From Sphingomonas sp. (GTDB lineage: Bacteria; Pseudomonadota; Alphaproteobacteria; Sphingomonadales; Sphingomonadaceae), in the NCBI GenBank assembly GCA_019635535.1, contig JAHBZH010000001.1:1082995-1146994 (forward strand): a stretch of DNA of 64,000 nucleotides. Reading direction: 5' to 3'. The first letter of the stretch is position 1, and the number at the start of each line of letters is the position of its first letter. Both the position numbers and the translations under genes were made by a program. Positions 20,226 to 29,102 of this stretch are shown here, piece after piece. Under the pieces are notes generated by a model. The model was not told the origin of the DNA and did no database searches. It worked only from the letters and a program-made list of their open reading frames with translations.

Positions 20226-21664
20226 CAGCTCTCCCCGTCCGCCTCGAGGACGAAGCTGTCCTTGGTGCCGCCGCCCTGGCTGGAATTGACCACCAGCGAG
20301 CCCTTGCGCAGCGCCACGCGGGTGAGGCCGCCCGGCACGATCGAGACGCCGTGCGCGCCGCTCAGCACGAACGGGCGGAAATCGACATGGCGCGGCGCCA
20401 GGCCGGCCTCGGTGAAGGTCGGCACGGTGGAGAGCGCGAGCGTCGGCTGGGCGATATAGCGGTGCGGTTCCGCCTTCAGCGCGGTGCGGAAGGTCTCGAT
20501 CTCCTCGGCGCTCGCGGTCGGGCCGACCAGCATGCCGTAGCCGCCCGAACCGTCGACCAGCTTCACCACCAGCTCGCCGAGATGATCGAGCGTGTATTGG
20601 AGCGCCTGCGGCTCGCGGCAGCGCCAGGTCTCGACATTGGGCAGCTTCGCGTCCTCGCCGGTATAGTAACGCACGATTTCCGGCATGTAGGAATAGATCG
20701 CCTTGTCGTCGGCAATGCCGGTGCCCGGCGCGTTGGCGAGGGTGACGTTGCCGGCCAGATAGGCCGCCATCAGCCCCGGCACGCCGAGCGCGGATTCGGG
20801 ATTGAAGACGAGCGGGTCGAGAAAGGCGTCGTCGATCCGCCGGTAGATGACGTCGACCCGCACCCGCCCGTCGATCGTGCGCATCCAGACCACGTCGTCG
20901 TCGACCTCCAGGTCGCCGCCCTCGACCAGCTCGATGCCCATATTGTCGGCAAGGAAGCTGTGCTCGTAGAAGGCGGAATTGTAATGGCCGGGAGTCAGCA
21001 GCACGCAGGTCGGCTCGCGCGCGCCGTCCGGGGCGACCGAATAGAGCGTCTCGCGCAGCAGTTCCGGATAGGAATCGACCGGCGCCACCGGCAGCGCCTC
21101 GAACAGCTCCGAGCACAGCCGCAGCATCGCGTCGCGATTCTCCAGCATGTAGGAGACGCCCGACGGGGTGCGGGCATTGTCCTCCAGCACGAAGAAATCG
21201 TCCGGCCCGGTCCGCACCATGTCGATTCCGCAGATATGGGCATAGACGCCGTGCGGCGGCCGCGCGCCGGCGACGGCGGCGCAATATTGCGGATTGGCGA
21301 GGACGATGTCGGCGGGCAGCGTGCCATCGGCGAGGATGCGCCGCGCGCCATAGACGTCGTCGATGAAGGCGTTGATCGCCCGCACCCGCTGCTCCAGCCC
21401 TTCGGCCAGGCGCGCCCATTCGGCGGCGGAGAAGATGCGGGGCACGATGTCGAACGGGATGATCCGCTCGGCCGCTTCCGCTTCACCATAGACGGCGAAG
21501 GTGATGCCGAGGCTGCGGAAGGCGGTTTCGGCGGCCTGCTGGCGGCGCTCCAGCTCGGAAAGCGGGGTTTCGGCCAGCCAGCCGGCGAGCGGCTCGAAGC
21601 CCGCGCGCGGGGTCTTGCGCCGGCTCGCGCCCCACAATTCGTCGAAGGCGACCCTGTTACCCAT
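20225..21664 (-). CDS. Circularly permuted ATP-grasp amidoligase-like protein (first gene of Anbu operon)
   Basis: 479 residues from the ATG at 21664 (MGNRVAFDELWG); the frame is open about 80 bases further but begins in the promoter region. Motifs of the permuted ATP-grasp (CP_ATPgrasp, formerly DUF404/DUF407) family are GVYAHICGIDMVRTGPDDFFVLEDNARTPSG in the middle, DVIYRRIDDAFLDPL, and LVVKLVDGSGGYGMLVGP with the ATP-binding Lys and Gly-rich loop. ATP-grasp enzymes of this group are predicted to form peptide or amide bonds. It is the first gene of a four-gene operon; the upstream region contains a palindrome AAACGCGTTT at 21722-21731 shared with the divergent MAPEG gene. Confidence 0.92.
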   Translation of the reverse strand: MGNRVAFDELWGASRRKTPRAGFEPLAGWLAETPLSELERRQQAAETAFRSLGITFAVYGEAEAAERIIPFDIVPRIFSAAEWARLAEGLEQRVRAINAFIDDVYGARRILADGTLPADIVLANPQYCAAVAGARPPHGVYAHICGIDMVRTGPDDFFVLEDNARTPSGVSYMLENRDAMLRLCSELFEALPVAPVDSYPELLRETLYSVAPDGAREPTCVLLTPGHYNSAFYEHSFLADNMGIELVEGGDLEVDDDVVWMRTIDGRVRVDVIYRRIDDAFLDPLVFNPESALGVPGLMAAYLAGNVTLANAPGTGIADDKAIYSYMPEIVRYYTGEDAKLPNVETWRCREPQALQYTLDHLGELVVKLVDGSGGYGMLVGPTASAEEIETFRTALKAEPHRYIAQPTLALSTVPTFTEAGLAPRHVDFRPFVLSGAHGVSIVPGGLTRVALRKGSLVVNSSQGGGTKDSFVLEADGES

Positions 21665-21795
21665 GCACCTCGCAGCCCGAACGCGGCTGCCTGCGAAGAT
21701 GCACCAATTCGCGCCGCCCGCAAACGCGTTTTTGCGATGCAACATGGGCTGGGCGGGATGGACTTGCCCCGGCCCCCGGCCTAGCCTCGATCGTC

Positions 21796-22197
21796 ATGAC
21801 GACCGAGCTTGTTGTGCTGGCCTGGGGATGCGTGCTCGCGCTGGTCCACATTTTCGCCGCCGTCCGGGTCAAGACGCGGCAATATGGCACGAAATGGAAT
21901 ATGGGCGCGCGCGACGAGGACCTGCCGCCGCCCGAACCGCTGGTCGGCCGGCTCGCCCGCGCCCAGGCCAATTATTTCGAGACCTTTCCGGTGATGATCG
22001 CGGCGGTGCTGATCGTCACGGTCGCCGGCCTGGCCAGCCAGTGGACGGCGATCGGCGCCTGGCTCTGGCTCGGCGCGCGGGTGATCTACCTGCCGCTTTA
22101 CGCGATCGGCGTGCCGGTGGTGCGCACCCTGGCATTTTTCGCCAGCATGGCCGGCATTGGCATGGTGCTCTGGCCGGCGTTGGCGGCGGGGTTCTAA
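21796..22197 (+). CDS. MAPEG-family integral membrane protein
   Basis: 133 residues with four hydrophobic segments (about 5-25, 55-78, 82-100 and 105-128) and the loop GARDEDLPPPEPLVGRLARAQANYFETFPV, whose RAxxNxxE core is the glutathione-binding signature of MAPEG proteins (membrane-associated proteins in eicosanoid and glutathione metabolism). In bacteria these are poorly characterised; a glutathione transferase or peroxidase activity is possible. The gene is divergent from the Anbu operon and converges on ctrA, separated by the ctrA terminator. Confidence 0.88.
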   Translation: MTTELVVLAWGCVLALVHIFAAVRVKTRQYGTKWNMGARDEDLPPPEPLVGRLARAQANYFETFPVMIAAVLIVTVAGLASQWTAIGAWLWLGARVIYLPLYAIGVPVVRTLAFFASMAGIGMVLWPALAAGF

Positions 22198-22204
22198 CCC
22201 CTGC

Positions 22205-22238
22205 AAAAAACCGGCGCCCGTGTCGCCACGGACGCCGG
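22205..22238 (-). terminator. Rho-independent terminator of ctrA
   Basis: CCGGCGCCCGTG (22211-22222) pairs with CACGGACGCCGG (22227-22238) with one mismatch around a 4-base loop. Read on the minus strand it is followed by six T (22205-22210). It lies 26 bases after the ctrA stop and may also end the convergent MAPEG transcript. Confidence 0.87.
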
Positions 22239-22264
22239 CCTTGCCAAGCGCTTGCGCCTATGGG

Positions 22265-22966
<702 letters not shown>

Positions 22967-23026
22967 GAAATCGTCCTCCTGTCGTCGGGACGGACCAGCG
23001 GCCCCTTCATCGCCCCACGCAGTTCA

Positions 23027-23070
23027 TTAACCTTTAGAGATGTGAACGCAAAAGGTTAATTTGATGTTAA
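23027..23070. promoter_or_regulatory. CtrA-binding sites upstream of ctrA
   Basis: TTAA at 23056-23059 and 23067-23070 are separated by exactly seven bases, the full CtrA recognition sequence. A second half site TTAACC lies at 23027-23032; TTAACCTTT and AAAGGTTAA form a 9-bp inverted repeat (23027-23059). The position between divergent ctrA and the RluA-type gene suggests autoregulation of ctrA and possible cell-cycle control of the neighbour. Confidence 0.75.
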
Positions 23071-23142
23071 TGCGATGGAATCGTTGAAAAAGCGTAATGA
23101 AGGCGGCGCGGCCGTACTGGCGGCGATTCGCGGGAGGCGGGT

Positions 23143-23799
23143 TTGATTCAGGACAAGGTCCTTTTCATCGACGGCGAAGCGATCGTCCTCGACAAGCCGG
23201 CGGGGCTCGCCGTCCATCCCGGCACGCGCACGCCGGAGAGCCTGGAGGATTATCTGCGCCACCTGCGCTTCGGCTTCCGGCGCGAGCCGCTGCCGGTCCA
23301 CCGGCTCGATCGCGACACGTCCGGTTGCCTGCTGCTCGCCCGCAATCCCAAGGCGCACAAGGCGTTCCAGCGCGCGTTCGAGGAGAAGCGCGTCGGCAAG
23401 ACATATGTCGCGGTGCTGGACGGCGTGCCGGCGGCGGAAAGCGGGGCGATCGATCTCGCGCTCGGCAAGACCTCGACGGCCGAGGCGGGCTGGCGGATGG
23501 TGCCGGACGAAGCGGGCAAGGCGGCGGTGACGCACTGGCGGATCGCGGCGGTGCGGGACGGCCGCGCGGTGATCGTCTTCACGCCGGAAACCGGGCGGAC
23601 CCACCAGATCCGCGTCCACGCCGCCTCCGGCATCGGCCTGCCCATTTCCGGCGATCCGGTCTATGGCAGGGGCAAGGGGCCGATGCTGCTCCACGCCTTG
23701 TCTTTGCGCGTCGAGCGCGGTGCCAAGCCGCCGATCGAGGCGACCGCGCCGCTGCCGCCGACCTTCCTCAATGCCGGGTTCGACGATGTCGGACTATGA
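23143..23799 (+). CDS. RluA-family pseudouridine synthase
   Basis: 218 residues from a TTG start with GGGAGG about 8 bases upstream; there is no ATG before the conserved region. The catalytic motif HRLDRDTSG (Asp56) is present, together with VLDKPAGLAVHPG near 16-27 and the C-terminal GRTHQIRVHAASGIGLPISGDPVYG. The protein is short and lacks an S4 domain, like RluA or TruC-type enzymes that modify 23S rRNA and/or tRNA. The exact target site cannot be given. It overlaps the arfB gene by 14 bases. Confidence 0.92.
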   Translation: MIQDKVLFIDGEAIVLDKPAGLAVHPGTRTPESLEDYLRHLRFGFRREPLPVHRLDRDTSGCLLLARNPKAHKAFQRAFEEKRVGKTYVAVLDGVPAAESGAIDLALGKTSTAEAGWRMVPDEAGKAAVTHWRIAAVRDGRAVIVFTPETGRTHQIRVHAASGIGLPISGDPVYGRGKGPMLLHALSLRVERGAKPPIEATAPLPPTFLNAGFDDVGL

Positions 23800-24190
23800 G
23801 CTTCCCGAAGCGGCGCTGAGCGAGACCTTCCTCGCCGCGACCGGGCCGGGCGGGCAGAACGTCAACAAGGTGGCGACGGCGGTGCAGCTGCGCTGCGACG
23901 TGTTCCTCCTAGGGCTCGCGCCGCACGTCTATCAGCGGCTCAAGGAGGTGGCCGGCAGCCGGATGACCGACGGCGGCGAGATCGTCATCACCGCGCGCAG
24001 CCACCGCACCCGCGAGGCCAATCGCGAGGACGCGCGCGCCCGGCTGGCGGAGCTGATCGCGAAGGCCCATATCCGCCCGCAGCGGCGGGTGAAGACCAGG
24101 CCGAGCAAATCGGCCAAGGCGAAGCGCGTCGATACGAAGAAGCAGCGCGGTTCCGTGAAGCAGGGGCGCGGGAAGGTAAGGCTGGACTGA
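23786..24190 (+). CDS. arfB: Alternative ribosome-rescue factor / peptidyl-tRNA hydrolase ArfB
   Basis: 134 residues. The release-factor catalytic loop GGQ is at 22-24 (ATGPGGQNVNK), and a lysine/arginine-rich tail (from about 100: RRVKTRPSKSAKAKRVDTKKQRGSVKQ, ending in VRLD) is the segment that enters the empty mRNA channel of stalled ribosomes in ArfB/ICT1. It has no stop-codon recognition domain. The start ATG lies inside the end of the pseudouridine synthase gene, with 14 bases overlap, so the two are co-translated. The frame is open upstream, but homology begins at MSDYELPE. Confidence 0.93.
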   Translation: MSDYELPEAALSETFLAATGPGGQNVNKVATAVQLRCDVFLLGLAPHVYQRLKEVAGSRMTDGGEIVITARSHRTREANREDARARLAELIAKAHIRPQRRVKTRPSKSAKAKRVDTKKQRGSVKQGRGKVRLD

Positions 24191-24236
24191 TATCCCCTCC
24201 CCGGCAAATGCCGGGGAGGAAGGTGAGGACGAAAGC

Positions 24237-24719
24237 ATGTACGACTTCAGGATCGAGGCGGCCGACAAGTCCGCGCTCTACCGCGCGCTGACCGAAGCCG
24301 CCGATGCGCTCACCGCCGGCGAGCCGGACGGCATCGCCAACATGGCCAATGTCGCGGCCCTGCTGTGGGAAAGCCTGCCCGATCTCAACTGGGCCGGCTT
24401 CTACCGCAATGTCGGGGGGGAACTGGTGCTCGGCCCGTTTCAGGGCCGTCCCGCCTGTATCCGCATCCCGTTCGGCACGGGCGTATGCGGCGCGGCGGCG
24501 GCGACGCGCGAGGTACAGTGCGTGGCGGACGTCCACGCCTTTCCCGGTCATATCGCCTGCGACGCCGCCAGCCGCTCGGAGCTGGTCGTGCCGATCGTCG
24601 TTGGCGACGGGCTGATCGGCGTGCTCGATCTCGACAGCCCGCTGCCCGCCCGCTTCGACGACGCGGACGTGGCGGGCTGCGCCGAACTGGCGCGGCGTCT
24701 CGCCGGCCGGCTCGGCTGA
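24237..24719 (+). CDS. msrC: Free methionine-(R)-sulfoxide reductase (GAF domain)
   Basis: 160 residues forming a single GAF domain. The three redox cysteines of fRMsr are at Cys74 (RPACIRIPFG), Cys84 (GTGVCGAA) and Cys108 (HIACDAASRSE), with the same 10- and 24-residue spacing as in E. coli (84, 94, 118). The enzyme reduces free methionine-R-sulfoxide with thioredoxin. It begins 46 bases after arfB on the same strand and may be co-transcribed. It converges on the universal stress protein gene. Confidence 0.93.
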   Translation: MYDFRIEAADKSALYRALTEAADALTAGEPDGIANMANVAALLWESLPDLNWAGFYRNVGGELVLGPFQGRPACIRIPFGTGVCGAAAATREVQCVADVHAFPGHIACDAASRSELVVPIVVGDGLIGVLDLDSPLPARFDDADVAGCAELARRLAGRLG

Positions 24720-24729
24720 AGCCGGAATT

Positions 24730-25185
24730 TCAGGCCAGCCGGTCCAGCGCCTCGTCGCCCAGAGTGGCGGGAATGATGATCAGCGGGCAGGGCAGGTTCG
24801 CCGCCGCCGATCCGGCGAAATGGCCGATCAGCGGCCCGGGCGCGCCGGTCGCCGCCGTCGCCAGGACCAAAGCGGCGATATCGTCGCGTTCCTTCAGCAA
24901 TTCGGTGATCGCCTTGGCGGAATCGCCCTGCTTGACGGTGATCGACGGCTTGATGCCCGCTTCCTCGGCGATCGTGCCGGAGGCTTCGGCCAGCATCGCT
25001 TCGGCGCGCAGCTTCGCCTCCTCCTCCATCGCCGCCTGGACGGCGCCCCATTGCGAGAATTCCGCCTGCTCGACCAGCGCCAGGATATCCACCCCGCCGC
25101 CGGTCCGCGCGGCGCGGCGCGCGGCGAAGCGCAGGGCGGCGCGGGATTCCTTCGTCCCGTCCATCACCACCAGATAAGAGCGCAT
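24730..25185 (-). CDS. Universal stress protein (UspA family)
   Basis: 151 residues with the UspA alpha/beta fold: N-terminal strand YLVVMDGTKESRAALRFAARRA and the C-terminal phosphate loop GPLIGHFAGSAAANLPCPLIIIP, which fits the G-2x-G-9x-G(S/T) ATP-binding pattern loosely. Function in bacteria is general stress tolerance. It is divergent from pdhC, separated by about 160 bases, and convergent with the msrC gene, with a gap of only 10 bases. Confidence 0.9.
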   Translation of the reverse strand: MRSYLVVMDGTKESRAALRFAARRAARTGGGVDILALVEQAEFSQWGAVQAAMEEEAKLRAEAMLAEASGTIAEEAGIKPSITVKQGDSAKAITELLKERDDIAALVLATAATGAPGPLIGHFAGSAAANLPCPLIIIPATLGDEALDRLA

Positions 25186-25348
25186 TGCGTCTCCCGAAAT
25201 CGCGTCGCGTCAGCGCCGGACGGTGCGCCAGATCGGGGCCGCGCACAAGCCTCCCCCTTCGACAGCTTCGGACAGGCCTTGACCGGAAGCGGTCCGATGC
25301 TGTTTGGACAGGGTTTGCGGCCGCGCGCGAACAGGAAAGCCTCTTCTC

Positions 25349-26650
25349 ATGCCGATCGAACTCAAGATGCCCGCTTTGTCTCCGACCATGGAGGAAGGCA
25401 CGCTCGCCAAATGGCTGGTGAAGGAGGGCGACACGGTCGCCTCCGGCGATGTGCTGGCGGAGATCGAGACCGACAAGGCGACGATGGAGTTCGAGGCGGT
25501 GGATGAGGGCACGATCGCGAAGATCGTGATCGCCGAGGGCACGGACGGCGTGAAGGTCGGCGAGGTGATCGCGCTGATCGCGGAAGAGGGCGAGGACGCC
25601 TCCGCCGCCGCAGCCCCCGCGCCCAAGACCGAAGCGAAGAAGGAAGAGCCCAAGGCCGAAGCACCGGCACCGGCGCCTGCACCCAAGGAAGAGCCGAAGG
25701 CCGAAGCACCGTCTCCCGCGCCTGCCCCTGCTGCCAAATCCGCCGATGGCGACCGGGTGAAAGCGAGCCCGCTGGCCCGCCGCCTCGCCGAGGCGCAGGG
25801 TATCGACCTCGCCGGCCTCAGCGGCACCGGCCCGGGCGGGCGGATCGTCAAGGCCGATATCGAATCCGCGTCCGGCAAGGCGCCGGCAAAAGCGCCCGAA
25901 GCCGCGCCTGCCGTCACACCTTCGGCCGCCGTCGCCGCGCCCGCCGCGTTCGACACCGAAATCCCGCACGAAGCGGTCAAGCTTTCCAACATGCGCAAGA
26001 CGATCGCGCGCCGCCTGACCGAGGCGAAGCAGACCATCCCGCATATCTACCTCACAGTGGACGTGCGCCTCGACGCGCTGCTGAAGCTGCGCAGCCAGCT
26101 CAACGCCAGTCTCGAAGCGCGCGGCGTGAAGCTCAGCGTCAACGACATGCTGATCAAGGCGCTGGCCGTCGCTTTGATCGAGGTGCCGGAATGCAATGTC
26201 TCGATCTCGGGCGATCAGCTCTTCAAATATAACCGCGCCGACATCTCGGTCGCCGTCTCGATTCCCGGCGGGCTGATCACCCCGATCATCCAGGGCGCGA
26301 ACACCAAGGCGCTCAGCGCCATCGCCACCGAGATGAAGGACCTCGCCGCGCGCGCCCGCGAGGGCAAGCTGCAGCCGCACGAATATCAGGGCGGCACCGC
26401 GAGCATCTCCAACATGGGCATGTACGGCATCACCCAGTTCGACGCGGTCATCAATCCGCCCCAGGCGATGATCATGGCGATCGGCGCGGGCGAGAAGCGC
26501 CCCACCGTGATTGACGACAGCCTCCAGATCGCCACGATCATGAGCGTCACCGGCAGCTTCGACCACCGCGCCATCGACGGCGCCGACGGCGCGCGGCTGA
26601 TGCAGACGTTCAAGAAGCTCGTCGAGGATCCGATGGGGATGCTGGCATGA
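25349..26650 (+). CDS. pdhC: Pyruvate dehydrogenase complex E2, dihydrolipoamide acetyltransferase
   Basis: 433 residues from the ATG at 25349 with AGGAAAG upstream. One lipoyl domain (1-80, lipoyl-Lys43 in [16 protein letters not shown]), an Ala/Pro/Glu/Lys-rich linker with repeated KEEPKAEAP units (about 90-125), a peripheral subunit-binding domain (about 134-170, [16 protein letters not shown]) and the catalytic core ending in [13 protein letters not shown] (His406, Asp410). The complex turns pyruvate into acetyl-CoA. E1 genes are not next to it; E3 (lpdA) follows after a DUF559 insertion. The extreme N-terminus [21 protein letters not shown] is typical of alphaproteobacterial and mitochondrial PDH E2. 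Confidence 0.96.
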   Translation: MPIELKMPALSPTMEEGTLAKWLVKEGDTVASGDVLAEIETDKATMEFEAVDEGTIAKIVIAEGTDGVKVGEVIALIAEEGEDASAAAAPAPKTEAKKEEPKAEAPAPAPAPKEEPKAEAPSPAPAPAAKSADGDRVKASPLARRLAEAQGIDLAGLSGTGPGGRIVKADIESASGKAPAKAPEAAPAVTPSAAVAAPAAFDTEIPHEAVKLSNMRKTIARRLTEAKQTIPHIYLTVDVRLDALLKLRSQLNASLEARGVKLSVNDMLIKALAVALIEVPECNVSISGDQLFKYNRADISVAVSIPGGLITPIIQGANTKALSAIATEMKDLAARAREGKLQPHEYQGGTASISNMGMYGITQFDAVINPPQAMIMAIGAGEKRPTVIDDSLQIATIMSVTGSFDHRAIDGADGARLMQTFKKLVEDPMGMLA

Positions 26651-27096
26651 ACGGCCCCTCTCCCCTTGCGGGAGAGGGGTTGGGGAGAGGGGATATTTCT
26701 CATCCGACGCCGAAGCTCCTTCGTCAGCGCGCCAAGGCAATGCGCAGCGCGCCGACGGACGCGGAGCAGAAGCTGTGGACGATCCTGCGTGCAAAGCGAC
26801 TGGCGGATTACAAGTTCAAGCGGCAGGTTCCGATCGACCATTACATTGCCGATTTCGTCTGCTTGCGACAGCGTGTGGTTGTCGAGGCTGATGACGGACA
26901 GCATGGCGCGTCGTTGGATGCCACGCGTGACGCGTATCTCCGCGATCAGGGCTTCCGGATTCTTCGGTTCTGGAACAACGATATTCTGACCAACGAAGAG
27001 GGCGTGAGCCGGCAAATCCTCGATGCGCTGGAATCCCCTCTCCCCAACCCCTCTCCCGCAGAGGGGAGAGGGGCTAAAGGAGTTTCCCATGCCTGA
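26647..27096 (+). CDS. DUF559 (endonuclease-like) protein inserted between pdhC and lpdA
   Basis: 149 residues if the ATG overlapping the pdhC stop is used. The core, about residues 25-125, is the DUF559 fold: [46 protein letters not shown] and [16 protein letters not shown]. Its Asp-xn-Glu-x-Asp arrangement resembles very-short-patch-repair and PD-(D/E)XK nucleases, although the usual catalytic EXK pattern reads EADDGQH here. Both ends ([11 protein letters not shown] and [14 protein letters not shown]) are translated from flanking inverted repeats, so the true protein may start later, for example at MRSAPT. Codon use is less GC-rich than its neighbours. Function is unknown. Confidence 0.75.
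   Translation: MNGPSPLAGEGLGRGDISHPTPKLLRQRAKAMRSAPTDAEQKLWTILRAKRLADYKFKRQVPIDHYIADFVCLRQRVVVEADDGQHGASLDATRDAYLRDQGFRILRFWNNDILTNEEGVSRQILDALESPLPNPSPAEGRGAKGVSHA
26655..26692. repeat. Left copy of a paired inverted repeat bounding the DUF559 gene
   Basis: CCCCTCTCCCC-TTG-CGGGAGAGGGG followed by TTGGGGAGAGGGG. It is internally palindromic, and it is also the reverse complement of the copy at 27035-27073 except for TT versus TCT. It begins eight bases after the pdhC stop codon. Confidence 0.85.
27035..27073. repeat. Right copy of the paired inverted repeat bounding the DUF559 gene
   Basis: Reverse-complement copy of 26655-26692 (38 of 39 positions with one small length difference). It ends 16 bases before the lpdA start codon, just upstream of the lpdA ribosome-binding site AAAGGAG. 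Confidence 0.85.
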
Positions 27097-28486
27097 CACC
27101 TACGATCTCATCGTCCTCGGCTCCGGGCCCGGCGGCTATGTGGGGGCGATCCGCGCGAGCCAGCTCGGGCTCAAGGTCGCGATCGTCGAGCGGGAGCGGT
27201 TGGGCGGCATCTGCCTCAATTGGGGCTGCATCCCGACCAAGGCGCTACTCAGGACCAGCGAAATCTATCACTACATGACCCATGCCGCCGCCTACGGCCT
27301 CACCGTCGAGAAGCCCGGCTTCGATCTTCCCGCCGTGGTGCAGCGCAGCCGCAAGGTCGCCGATCAGCTCAATGCCGGCGTCAAGGGGCTGATGAAGAAG
27401 CACAAGATCACGGTTTACGAGGGCGACGGCGCGCTGGCGGGGAAGGGCAGGCTGACCGTCACCAAGGACGGCAAGAAAACCGAGCTGGCGGCGAAGAACA
27501 TCATCGTCGCGACCGGCGCGCGGGCCCGCGATCTGCCCTTCGCCAAGGCGGACGGCGAGCGGATCTGGACCTATCGCCATGCGCTGGTGCCCAAGGAGAT
27601 GCCGAAGAAGCTGCTCGTCATCGGCTCCGGCGCGATCGGGGTCGAGTTCGCCAGCTTCTATGCCGATCTCGGCGCGGAGGTGACGATCGTCGAGATGCTG
27701 CCGCGCATTCTCCCCGTCGAGGACGAGGAGGTCTCCGCCTTCGTCCACAAGGCCTTCGAGAAGCAGGGGATGAAGATCCAGGTGGGCGCCGGCGTCGAGA
27801 AGCTGGAGACGTCCAAATCGGGCGTGAAGGCGACGATCAAGGGCAAGGACGGCAAGAGCGAGACGAGCGAATATAGCCACGTCATCGTCGCCGTCGGCAT
27901 CGTGCCGAACACCGAGAATATCGGGCTGGAGGCGCTCGGCGTGAAGACCGATCGCGGCCATATCGTCGTCGACGGCTATGGCCGCACCAATGTCGACGGC
28001 ATCCTCGCTTTCGGCGACGTGACCGGCCCGCCCTGGCTCGCCCACAAGGCGATGCACGAGGCGGTGGTCTGCGTCGAGAAGCTGGCCGGCGTGAAGGACG
28101 TCCACGCCTTCACCAGCGGTAACATTCCCGGCTGCACCTATTCGCGCCCGCAGGTCGCCAGCGTCGGCCTGACCGAGGCGAAGGCGAAGGAGGCCGGCTA
28201 CAAGGTGAAGGCCGGCAAATTCCCGGCGATCGGCAACGGCAAGGCGATCGCGCTGGGCGAGGCCGAGGGCTTCATCAAGACCGTGTTCGACGAGGCGACC
28301 GGCGAATTGCTCGGCGCCCACATGGTCGGCGCGGAAGTCACCGAGCTGATCCAGGGCTACACCATCGCCCGCGAGCTGGAGACGACCGAGCTGGAGCTGA
28401 TGGGCACCACCTTCCCGCATCCGACGCTCAGCGAAATGATGCACGAGAGCGTGCTGGCGGCTTATGGAAGGCCGCTGCATATCTGA
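27089..28486 (+). CDS. lpdA: Dihydrolipoyl dehydrogenase (E3)
   Basis: 465 residues. The start at 27089 has AAAGGAG six bases upstream; the frame also reads through the repeat before it, but that part is not protein-like. The FAD motif is VLGSGPGGYVGA (9-20), the redox disulfide is GGICLNWGCIPTKA (Cys42, Cys47), the NAD motif VIGSGAIGVEFASFY lies around 175, and the active-site His is in HPTLSEMMHE near the C-terminus. E3 reoxidises dihydrolipoamide of the pyruvate and other 2-oxoacid dehydrogenase complexes. With pdhC it would have formed an operon; the DUF559 cassette now lies between them. Confidence 0.97.
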   Translation: MPDTYDLIVLGSGPGGYVGAIRASQLGLKVAIVERERLGGICLNWGCIPTKALLRTSEIYHYMTHAAAYGLTVEKPGFDLPAVVQRSRKVADQLNAGVKGLMKKHKITVYEGDGALAGKGRLTVTKDGKKTELAAKNIIVATGARARDLPFAKADGERIWTYRHALVPKEMPKKLLVIGSGAIGVEFASFYADLGAEVTIVEMLPRILPVEDEEVSAFVHKAFEKQGMKIQVGAGVEKLETSKSGVKATIKGKDGKSETSEYSHVIVAVGIVPNTENIGLEALGVKTDRGHIVVDGYGRTNVDGILAFGDVTGPPWLAHKAMHEAVVCVEKLAGVKDVHAFTSGNIPGCTYSRPQVASVGLTEAKAKEAGYKVKAGKFPAIGNGKAIALGEAEGFIKTVFDEATGELLGAHMVGAEVTELIQGYTIARELETTELELMGTTFPHPTLSEMMHESVLAAYGRPLHI

Positions 28487-28525
28487 AGGCTGCAACCGGC
28501 ATTTCCGCCGCTCGTTTGAGGTGCC

Positions 28526-28906
28526 ATGCCTGGGCTCGACAAGGACAACGTGTATCGCGAATTCGCCGAGGTGGTGAACATGACACCGGCCGAGTTGGAA
28601 GAATGGCTCAAGACCGACGAAAGCCGCAAGGTCGGCTGGAAGGGGCGGGACGGCACGGCCGCCGAAAGCGTCGGTCATGCTTCGGGGCGGCGGATCGTCG
28701 CGATCCTCGGCAGGCGGCCGGACGAACTGACCGACGACGATTACGCCCATATGCGCAAGGTGGTCGGCTATGTGCGCCGCCATCTCGCCCAGCGACCGGA
28801 GAATCAGGTCACGTCGCGTTGGCGCTACAGCCTGATGAACTGGGGGCACGACCCCATCGCCGATCGCGCGGGCGTCGCGCCGTGTCCCCCGAAGCTACCC
28901 CGTTGA
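28526..28906 (+). CDS. DUF3140 family protein
   Basis: 126 residues. The sequence EFAEVVNMTPAELEEWLKTDESRKVGW, followed by SVGHASGRRIVAILGRR and DDYAHMRKVVGYVRRHLAQRP, is characteristic of DUF3140, small basic proteins sometimes described as DNA-binding. The ending LMNWGHDP is also conserved in the family. Function is unknown. It lies 39 bases after lpdA on the same strand and may be read through from it. The rpsL promoter overlaps its last codons. Confidence 0.82.
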   Translation: MPGLDKDNVYREFAEVVNMTPAELEEWLKTDESRKVGWKGRDGTAAESVGHASGRRIVAILGRRPDELTDDDYAHMRKVVGYVRRHLAQRPENQVTSRWRYSLMNWGHDPIADRAGVAPCPPKLPR

Positions 28907-28931
28907 CCCTTTCCGCCCTCGCCGCTATAGG
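28903..28931 (+). promoter_or_regulatory. Probable sigma-70 promoter of the rpsL (str) operon
   Basis: TTGACC at 28903-28908 and TATAGG at 28926-28931 with the ideal 17-base spacer. The start point would be near 28938, giving an untranslated leader of about 165 bases before rpsL. The -35 overlaps the DUF3140 stop codon. The leader contains GC-rich inverted repeats such as GGCCGGATAGGCC near 29035. Confidence 0.65.
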
Positions 28932-29102
28932 CCGCGTCGCTCGCGGGCCGGTCATGGAGTCTCATCCAGGCACCGTCCCAGGCGGGCGTTTTTAGAGCTG
29001 AACGCTGCTGCAATATGGAGCAAGGGCCTGGGGGGCCGGATAGGCCGCCGGGCTTCTTGCGCATTTTGTGTTGCAGTAGAGTAACTTAGGTGAAGGGTTC
29101 CA

